Shown here piece after piece: positions 55,907-64,000 of a stretch of DNA of 64,000 nucleotides. The number at the start of each line of letters is the position of its first letter. Position 1 is the first letter of the stretch. The notes below the pieces were generated by a model. It made no database searches, was not told the origin of the DNA, and saw only the letters and a list, made by a program, of their open reading frames with translations. A program made the position numbers and the translations under genes. This stretch comes from Fomitopsis serialis (taxonomy: Eukaryota; Basidiomycota; Agaricomycetes; Polyporales; Fomitopsidaceae): contig NW_025955130.1 of NCBI RefSeq assembly GCF_022376445.1, forward strand, positions 20,290-84,289. Reading direction: 5' to 3'.

Positions 55907-58750
55907 TGTCGCAGAGACGATGGCCCGCCCCTGTAGCGATATAGGCCTGCCCCTAGAAAGTGCTGCGTCTCGGAGAGCGCAGCGACGACCGAAGGAGATC
56001 GTTATCACAGCGGGCAACGTGTGTCCTGCGGAGAAGAACTAGATTTACGCCTGCACATTGCGGTGATTTATAAACGCACTGCGCCTGACGGAACCTGTGC
56101 TAACCCAAGTATCGCGAACCAGTGGTGCAGCTGCCGCCGAGCCACACTTATCTGTGCGCTCTGCACGCCATCAAACCCTACAACGTCGAGGGCGACACTA
56201 CGACGGCAGGTTGCTGCAGATAGACCTGCATGTCGGTGAAGACATTGTCAACAAACGAATGATGGACGAGGTGTATGACTTACTCGAAAGAAACACTGGG
56301 TACTCTTCGTAGCGGTCTCGAAGCAGTCCTCGAAGTTGTTCCTCGGAAACCTCCTTACATGACATGCTTCCCCGCCATATACAGGTACGAAGTATCGCCT
56401 CGTTGTTCTCGATACCCACGAGAGTCAGACTTGTGTGGCTCTCAATTGGTCTTCGCTGGTGTTACTAGTACGCATGCCCATCCACGCATTGGATGAAAAG
56501 CGCGTATAAGTTAGCGACGACCCTCGATTTGATAAAGCGGTCAGGTGGACGCAGAATATGTAAAGCATCCCGATACACGCAGACAGTCGTCATCGCATAT
56601 GTTTGCAGCGTGTAAAATGTGAGCATAAATGCTGTGCGAAGGGGAGACTGGTAAGTACTGCGGGCCCACGTAAGGAATCTTGCGCACGTCGCCGGCTCGA
56701 CAATTCCGGATGCCCGCTCTGCATGAAGTTCAGGATATGGCGGATCACGACATCTGTGTGCCTTGCTGCTCTTATAAGCAGAGAGGAGGCGAACACCACA
56801 TGTTAGGATCCGAACGGACGACGAAAGCAAATACTGTGTAGTCGGGCTGCATATATGTGGCCAATTCCCTGTATAAATTTCAGAATGCGTACAGCCTGAA
56901 GCGCCAAGGTCCGCTTTCGCCTTGCAGGGATCGGCGGACATATTCGTGCCTCGTCTGGCAGTCCGAACGCGAGTGTGAGTGGACTATATGCGCATATAGT
57001 GTAGTTGCATACCTACTATGCACTGAGACAGCGATGCGAACTGCAAGCAACGTGTCGTTTTCCGCGTGTAGAGAACACGTAGTGGAGAATCATTGGAGAA
57101 CTTGCTGAACTGCTCGCGCTAAAAAGCATGGGCAAACGATGGGCAGACGGGTGTCGATTGTGGGGTGCATGGGTTGTTCCGCAGGCACACAAGTCTCCGA
57201 ACCACGTCGAGCCGATTGGACCACGTCGTTTGGCGGTGGGAAGGCACAATGCATCTTGGCAGAAGATCACCTACATACTCGTCGGTGCAGATTGGACAAG
57301 CTTCAGGTGACACCGAGCATCATTGACATTCGGACTGACTCGGATCCGCACTTGATTCAGTCCCTGTGAGGATGTTCCTTCGCCAACGTTGTCTCTGACC
57401 CGGTGGCGACGGTGCGCTTGGTCATGGGAGTCTGCGCGAGTGCCTGTATGCGGTAGCTCTGTTGCCAGATACGCCCGTATGTCGTTCGCGCCGGCCACGC
57501 TTGTCAATGCATGACTTGGCTGCAGACGGCGTCCTTGTACACCGACCTTCTGACGAAAAATGCTAGGCACTTCCGAGGCGACTCACCAATGATCGTGGGA
57601 GATCCGCCTGAGACTAGTGCGCCTGCTGGTCTTGGAAATGGCCATGTATGTCGTCGTAATGACGGCTTAGGCAATATCTCCGTAAGTCTTTATGGGGGTC
57701 TCTCGCTCCGCATCGTGCCTGGGCTTTGTTGACGGCGAACACCGAGCCACCTCCCGCGGTGCTGAGGTCAATGTCAGGGCGCGCAGCTCGCCAGAGCCAT
57801 GCCTCGGCTCACGAAGCTGGTGAGCCCTTCGCGTCAGTGGCGGAAGCAAACACGCTTCCGGACACGTGTAGTGTTTTTGCGAGGTGGGCAATTTGCTCTG
57901 CAGGAAAACGCCACGAGCGAATAAGTACGGACGGACTGCCGCTGACTGTCATGCCAGGGCCACTCTCGCTGTCACGGAAGTGATCCGGGCCACACATATG
58001 TACTTGCAGACGAACGAGCGGGTGCTGCAATGCCGCGTCTGTAACTGTGGCGTCACGCGAGAGCTCAGATATGTTCTTGGATGCACTCACCCGACTTGAG
58101 GCCATAGATCAGAGTTGTGTTGCTGATTCGACGCGGACGTAAGAACATACTTAGACCGCGGAGTGCGCGTACTTGCCTCGGACCACCTGTACTTAACCTT
58201 GTTCGCAAGGCATCTTGCGTCGCAGGCGTCACATGCGACACGAATGCGATTTCGATGATATAATCGAGTTAGGGGGGCTCCGATTTGTCCCGCTCGCATG
58301 GCTGCCACTGTCAATGTCAGAACGGTGCGACCCGTATGCAGACGCACCCGATAACAGCCCCATAAAACTTTCTGCTCATCGCTCGACGGTGTCCTGGGCA
58401 GTGAAGAGACACAGCAAAAGCAGCCACAGCTTGTCCACAGCAACATGGGGGAATGTACGTAACGTCGGGACGTAGAGGGCCCGGCGGTGGAAGGAGGTGA
58501 TGGCCGCGGAAGCAGATGGCGGAGGGCAGCCGGCGGCATTGCCCAAAGCGGAGAGCGTGCTCTGCGGGCGTGACGGGCGTGTCTCGATAAGAACGACCAC
58601 GACTGTCCAAGCGCAATGAATCGTCCGTGCACGCGTCGTCTCGTAAGGCCCCGCTGACTGGCCGCCAACGACGTCGACAACGCCCCAGCACCCGCCGACG
58701 CCCCCACACCGTGATCCCCGCCTTGCGTCGCTTGAACCCCGCCCACCGCC
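55907..58750. other. Interval of 2.8 kb without a firm gene
   Basis: The first 200 nt are the promoter of AAA copy 2 (TTTATAAA at 56067-56074). Near 57250-57313 the minus strand encodes SPEACPICTDEYVG, like the start of a RING finger, and around 57700-58105 minus-strand pieces (CAPDIDLS, TAGGGSVFAVNKA) look coding. They cannot be joined into one gene by eye. Confidence 0.4.
57119..58105 (-). CDS. Possible fragmented gene with RING-like motif
   Basis: Minus-strand fragments: MASSRVSASKNISELSRDAT at 58105, the piece DIDLSTAGGGSVFAVNKA near 57750, and MSPEACPICTDEYVGDLLPR at 57313. The C-P-I-C-T-D-E pattern is typical of the first two RING ligands, but the later Cys/His ligands are not visible in one frame. 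It could be a gene broken by sequence errors, a pseudogene, or chance. Confidence 0.2.
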
Positions 58751-61700
58751 ATGCCCAACACAGTCCGCCCCCGCGACGACAAGGAGCGGTCCGCGCGGGC
58801 CCAGGAGCAGGCCTTCAAGCGCGCAAGAGGTGCCATATCTTGCGCAGAATGCCGTCGCCTCAAGCTCAAGTGCGACAAGACCGTCCCATGTTCTCTTGCA
58901 AACGAAGAGGCTGCTCTTCCATCTGTCCCAATGGGAGCCTTACCACTGGTCAGGGTACCAGGTGAGTCGTCGTGTGTTCTCGATGCATGTACGCGCGCGG
59001 GGAGGCTTTTCGCTAGTGTAGGCGCGGATCCGGAGACGGCTCGGAGCGATGCTTGTGCCACTCAAGGGCAGACGCGAGCTCGGAACGTTGTTCAGCCTCA
59101 CGCTGCCCAGCAATCGGACCGTCGAGGGATTTACCCATGCAAGTCGCCAACGAACATCTAGCCATGATCATTGGGCGGAAAGCCTAGTTTGGATCTGGTG
59201 GACTTGGGTGTCGGTCTATGTTCGCACCACGGTTACACTACAACCAGTGCCGAGGCGACTGTGGTGGGTGGCTGAGGTCGGATCGCAGAAGATGTGGATC
59301 GCCTGTAGTCGGCCGCGATGTCCTCTGCCCGCGTGATCTTTTTAGGAAAGGCACAGCGACGTAGACACATTTCCCTGTGCACATTGCAAGTGTACCAGCT
59401 GAAAGTCAACTGTCTTTCAAAGTTATCATCAGACAGATTCCCAATGTGGCGTGGATTTACAGTCTCAGGCTCTTTATGATTCGGTTTCTATTGTATTCAT
59501 TGTGATCACAATTCTGACACGCGTACAGATTTATCCTGGCGGACACCGACCGCCTACACCGGAAGATCGCGGAGATGAGCGACCGCATCCGCGAACTCGA
59601 AGACTCGCTCGCGCTCCTGCAGTCGTCCGTGTCGCGCGAGACGCACCCGTTGCTGTCCCGCGATCGCCTCAAAATCAAGTCGGCCTGGAGCTGCACTCGG
59701 CGGCATCCAGGCTGGGCGGCGACGGGTTGTTCGAAGAGGAAGAAGAGGAGGACGAGGAGAGCGAGTACATCGACTCGTTCGGGACGCTCGCGGTGCGCGA
59801 CGACGGGGCGGCGACGTTCTACGGCCGCTCCGCCGGCTCCGAGGTGCGTCGTTCCCAGCGTGATCCACCCCCATACTGACCACCCGCGTAGAGTCTACTT
59901 CTGGACGAAAAACCGGGGCCTGCAACAGCTCCGCCTGAACGCCCGCCCAACAAGGGCCCGATGCTGCCCGCCTCCCTCGCGCGACTCACGACGTCGTTCC
60001 CGTCCGCGCCGTCGGACATCCCCGCGGAGGACATGCAGGAGCTGATCGAGGAGCACCTGCCGCCGTGGCCGCGGGCAGCGCAGTTGTGCGACCTGTACCT
60101 GGAGCAGGCGCCGTGGTTCTTTGGCGCGGTGACGCGGCGGCAATTGTTGGAGGAAATCTTGCCACTTTTCTACGACGAGGCGGCGGAAGGTGCGAAAAGC
60201 GGCGCGCTGAGTAGCTCCGCGCGGCGTTGCGCTGAGGGAGGGCGGCGGGACCGGTGGCTCGTCGCATGACTGGCGCTGTATTTGTGATATTCTGCTTTGG
60301 CGCGCTGACGGACGTCGACCTCCGCCGGCGCCGCATAACCCGGAGGCCGAGCGGTACTTTCAGCTCACGAGGGCTGCGCTGAACCTTGAGCCAGTGCTCG
60401 AGCGTCCGCCGAGTGTCGTCACCGTGCAGACGCTCAGTCTCATGGCGATCTATCAGGTTGGCTGTATGCGTCAATCTTCTGAAAGCGAGGCTGATGGTTT
60501 GGTTGCGCAGGGCTTGGTTGCGGACGAGAATAGCATCGAGAGTACGTGGGCGCTCATGGGGCTAAGCTCAAAACTTGCGCAGAGTGTGAGTGCCAAGTCC
60601 ATGACCTTTGGACCAATAGACTGATCATTGGTTTAGATCGGTCTTCGTGCGTCGACCTCTGTCTTCCTGTCTGGGCAATACCTTAACAAATTATAGATCG
60701 TGACTGTGCCCGCTGGAAGCTATCACCAGCAGAAGTACAGAAGCGTCGCGCGCTGTTCTGGGAAGTGTTTATCACTGACTGTTGGCAAGCACTCGCCACC
60801 GGCCGTCTATCCACTTTCTCCCTCCCCTTCGTCGACACCGAACTCCCTGCGGACCCCGATGAGACGCTCGCAGAGGACGGCACGCCTCAGCTGTCTTGTA
60901 AGTGTTTCGCAAGTTTCACTGCGTACTCTGCGCTTACCATTGTGGGGCTCTACGGTGTTCATACAGTCCCTGCGTGGAAAGCGCGCTGGGGTAAAGAATG
61001 TGTCTCGGAGGTCGTCCAGGGCACGCTCACGTCGCGCGCCCCGAAATACACTGTCATCCTTGAACTGATCGTAAGCTGAGAGACATGCCACTGCCAAAAT
61101 ACGCCACCGGCTCGCCGCCAGAAGGAAGGGCCTCTCGGAAACGATGAGCCACTACATGCCGATCAACTACTTACATCTGAGTGAGTCTCAGTGCTTACGC
61201 GAGTCCGTGAAGCGTGAATGACTGTTGTGCGGCAGCTCTGCTTTATGTGCATAGATGCTTCTTCGCGCAAGCACTGAGCGACCACCCGACGGACCCGCTT
61301 CGGAGCCCGTACTCGCCGTCTTTCCTCGCTGGCTATCGGAGTGCGTGCATCCTGTTGAGCTCGCTCCGCGAGCAGTTCAACCTGTTCCCGATACAAATTG
61401 CCAGATTCTGGGTCTTGTGGACGCATGCGTTCTCCTCCACTGTGAGTACGCGACCAATGTGAACGTGCCAGGTACAAGCTGACATGGCGGGACAGGTGAT
61501 GCTCGCTTCGGTCGTTACCCATGGAGGTACGACAAAGACGGCACAGGCAGCATTGGGAGAGCTGAGACTGGCGTATGACTTGTTTGAGAGTGCTGCGAAG
61601 CATGGCGGGCGCGCTGTGAAGTTCTTGGTGGGTACACAGTTCTCCGTGCGGAAAATAGCATCGAGCATACTGACTTCCTTCCAGCCGATCGTCCGGAGAC

Positions 61701-62833
61701 TACACGACAAGGCATACGCGACTTACACACAGGGCCTCCACTGTCCGTGATATCTTCGCACCTCGCGTGGCCGGCCAGCACGACGAGCTCCAGATCTCAG
61801 CGGTCGTACGCGGACCGTCGCTACGAATCTCACATATCCAGCGAGTGCGCTCCGTCTCGAGCGTCGTCCGGGGCTTCGTAGCACGCCGGCAGTCGACGTC
61901 AGGACTATCTCGCGGACTCACGTCCTGGCGGTCGGGTCCGCGCTCTCGGGAGCCGCAGTACTCCTGGATATTTCCGGCCCTCAGAGCTATGGGGCGCGGT
62001 GCACCGATCTGGACGAGATGCACGGGTTTCAGGGCGCGCTGGCGACAGATCCGGGACGTCAATGCGATACATGAGCAAACAGGGGGCACGGTTGGAAGAG
62101 CAGAGCGGTATGGTGACATGCAGCAATCAGGGAGCTATCCTACTCCGCCGGACTACCAGAGTCCGCCGCAGAATATGAGATGTCGCAGGGCTACGGAAGC
62201 ACGCATGGGTATGAAGGCGTAGAGGGGCATCGGGTCACCAGGAGTATTCAGAATGGTACCCCGCACCACCGCAGACGCACGGACAGCCTGAGCATGATCA
62301 GGCTATGTCCCAATACCCAGGGCGCACTTCGCAGCTCGTCCCAGTAGATCCGCAGCATGCAGGATTCGCCCAAGGCCACTCACAACCATACCCGTCGTAC
62401 CACGCTGGCGACAGCAATCATACCACGGTTCCTCATGGACAGTATCACGGTTTCCCTCCTGCCATGCATGCCCCGGCATACCATTCCGATATGCCGCCCC
62501 CGCCTCCTGCGACCCGCTCCCAGCTGTGGCAAGTCCCTCCAGGACAAACTGGACATGAACTCGGGTACCCGACGACGCCTATTGACTACCCTCCGCAGCC
62601 CACTCAGCCCGTGCACGCTGGCAATTCGTACGGCCACGCATCGACGCCTAGCCTCAGCCGGAGTCACAGCATGACCCAGATGCCAGGATCCGTCGATGGC
62701 CCCCCAGCCGGTGATGAATGTGCATTACAGCTTGCAGGAGACCTGGAATTCGTTCGTGCAGCATCAGCTGCCCACGCCCGTCGCCCCGCAGCCGCCCCCG
62801 CAAGGACTCGGATATGGTGGTCCTGGAGCTTGA
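58751..62833 (+). CDS. Zn(II)2Cys6 transcription factor with fungal-specific TF domain
   Basis: Nuclear DNA-binding regulator. The start MPNTVRPRDDKERSARAQEQ leads into the binuclear cluster RGAISCAECRRLKLKCDKTV, then PCSSCKRRGCSSICPNG, giving six cysteines in the usual spacing once one missing C at 58893 is allowed. After a long intron (about 58962-59527) comes a coiled coil (DTDRLHRKIAEMSDRIRELE) and an acidic run. The regulatory domain (PF04082 type) includes PPWPRAAQLCDLYLEQAPWF, FYDEAAEGAK, AERYFQLTRAALNLEPVLER, ADENSIESTWALMGLSSKLA with QS, IGLHRDCARWKLSPAEVQKR, ALFWEVFITDCWQALATGRL, SHYMPINYLHL and HRCFFAQALSDHP. The C-terminus is Pro/Gln/His/Tyr-rich and ends GLGYGGPGA at 62833, a likely activation region. 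Frame shortfalls include 58893, 59684, about 60270, 61067, about 61735 and about 62700. Target genes are not deducible. Confidence 0.88.
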
Positions 62834-63262
62834 TCGGGTACCTCTGTGCTCTTCCGTCTGTACTTGCTCCTTCTCGGATAGCTGTCTATGCTTTTTTGCT
62901 ACTCGTTATGCTATCAGATTGTTTGCATCTCTAGATATCCTAGCTTGAATGTACCGTTGTGTTGTTAGGGGTCGGGCAAGTACCCGGTACCGGTCCTGCT
63001 CTCTTAGATTGCTTGCAAGGTCCCCTCCTGGCCCGTTTTGTCATGCCGATACACATCCGTTATGCAGTTCTTCACTTTGCAAACGCTTGAATGCTGCGTT
63101 TCGAGCATCCCTGTAGGTGCACTGTAACTTTCAGTACTCAGTACACACCGTGACCGGGGTCGACTCCCTGGCGCTGGTGCGGTAGTGTACGGTGTAAAAC
63201 TCAAACAATGTTTCTTACGGTATGTAAGTAAGTCGGGCCGTGAGGTAAGTTTTTGACATGGG

Positions 63263-63280
63263 GTTTTAAACGTTTTAAAC
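63263..63280. repeat. Tandem duplicated 9-mer GTTTTAAAC
   Basis: Two head-to-tail copies of GTTTTAAAC, each containing the palindrome GTTTTAAAC/GTTTAAAAC core TTTAAA, directly next to further palindromes. Confidence 0.8.
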
Positions 63281-63296
63281 GTGACCACATGATGTG

Positions 63297-63304
63297 TCAC
63301 GTGA
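63297..63304. promoter_or_regulatory. TCACGTGA palindrome (CACGTG E-box)
   Basis: Perfect 8-bp palindrome containing CACGTG, the binding site of bHLH factors such as fungal Cbf1/Pho4/SREBP-type proteins. It is preceded by CACATGATGTG (63286-63296), also self-complementary about its centre. Role inferred only. Confidence 0.45.
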
Positions 63305-64000
63305 TGTTTCTCGCCTGCGGCGCCTGTACTCCATTAGAGATATTCAGGAGCATAGGCCCCTTGTCTCCTCATGTATGGTAAATAGTAGAGTGTGCCAACG
63401 ATTACAGGAACTGAAGCAGGATGTATGTCACAAAGAAACCCACCGTCGGGCGGAAGTGCTCACTGCTCACTCAGTGTAGTAAGGGATGCGTAAGCGCCGG
63501 AATACATCGCACGGGCGCCCGATGCTCGTACAAATAGATATATTGTTTTCTTTCCTGTTCGTTTTCCGTTCTCTTTCTTGACTCACTACAGACTCATTAT
63601 AGACTCATTCCCGTTTCGTATATGCTGTACTCAGAGTGGATACTTGTGCCACTGCCACCACTCATTCCACTTCAAGTTGTCCCTTTACTAGTAATCTCGC
63701 TTACATTTCGTCTACGACCCTCGGACTCGGAATGGCTCACCGTACCATAGGGTATGAGTACTGTATGGATTTCGGGCTGCAGGCCCAAGTTTCGATATGA
63801 GGACGCTTACCTACACCTCCGCATCTGACCATCGACTTCCTTAGTATGTGTTTCTGACCTCACCGACACTACGCTCACCCACACCAATGCGCAGACAAGC
63901 CGGATTCCTCACATTCACATTGATCAGCCATCTCACCCTTCCAGACTGTGGTGGGTAGCGTGAGTTGCTTGGTTCTCGACGGGATGCATTCAATGTTAGC

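Larger units (their letters stand above)
62834..64000. other. 3' flank and intergenic sequence
   Basis: No gene seen. Contains the palindromic cluster at 63263-63304 listed separately, and T/C-rich sequence from 63540. Confidence 0.55.

Noticed and set aside
58087..59061. Minus-strand open frame of 324 codons
   Set aside because: Antisense to the zinc-cluster exon and promoter of the transcription factor; Arg/Ser/His-rich composition typical of a GC-rich shadow frame.

Overview
The window is nuclear DNA from a basidiomycete fungus, most likely an agaricomycete close to the Polyporales. The evidence is many short (about 45-70 nt) phase-variable GT-AG introns, closely packed genes on both strands, and families typical of wood-decay fungi: a polyporopepsin-like aspartic protease, a G1 glutamic peptidase, a thaumatin-like protein, the FKS glucan synthase, DUF7025-type AAA ATPases and lineage-expanded BTB proteins. 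No bacterial or viral features, rRNA, CRISPR array or convincing tRNA were seen.

Layout. 2.2-5.0 kb: a secreted-type haem catalase (+). 5-7.5 kb: no recognisable gene. 7.5-9.2 kb: a velvet-domain regulator (+). 10.0-10.9 kb: a doubtful membrane protein (-). 11-13.1 kb: GLFG nucleoporin Nup57/Nup54 (-). 13.6-14.1 kb: a small unknown protein with an Arg-Asn-Ala-Gly repeat (+). 14.4-16.0 kb: thaumatin-like protein (-). 16.7-18.6 kb: aspartic protease (-). 19.0-20.8 kb: BAH/PHD-like chromatin protein (-). 21.1-22.2 kb: BTB protein (+). 22.8-23.4 kb: small hypothetical (-). 23.9-26.2 kb: SPIN90/Ldb17/Dip1 family actin regulator (+). 26.8-32.7 kb: beta-1,3-glucan synthase FKS1 (-). 32.7-35.8 kb: gene-poor. 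35.9-38.5 kb: calmodulin-dependent protein kinase (+). 39.3-43.6 kb: three tandem BTB paralogues (-). 44.1-44.6 kb: mitochondrial ribosomal protein bL28m (-). 45.1-46.0 kb: glutamic peptidase (-). 47.6-49.0 kb: MYND zinc-finger protein (-). 49.6-55.9 kb: two tandem AAA+ ATPases (-). 58.75-62.8 kb: Zn2Cys6 transcription factor (+).

Two themes stand out. First, several genes concern the wall or the outside of the cell (FKS1, thaumatin-like protein, two acid proteases, catalase, an actin-patch regulator), alongside regulators (velvet, CaMK, Zn2Cys6, BAH). Second, many otherwise well-conserved genes carry single-base frame breaks that nearly all sit in short homopolymers and are explained by one missing base. 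Because they hit genes such as FKS1, a CaM kinase and Nup57 repeatedly without stop-codon substitutions, residual sequencing or assembly error is more likely than pseudogenisation. The spans below are therefore gene-level spans, with exon joins given where they could be worked out by eye. The most interesting biology is the tandem BTB array with duplicated 5' flanks, the tandem AAA+ pair, a 7-nt microexon in the thaumatin gene, and the unknown repeat protein.
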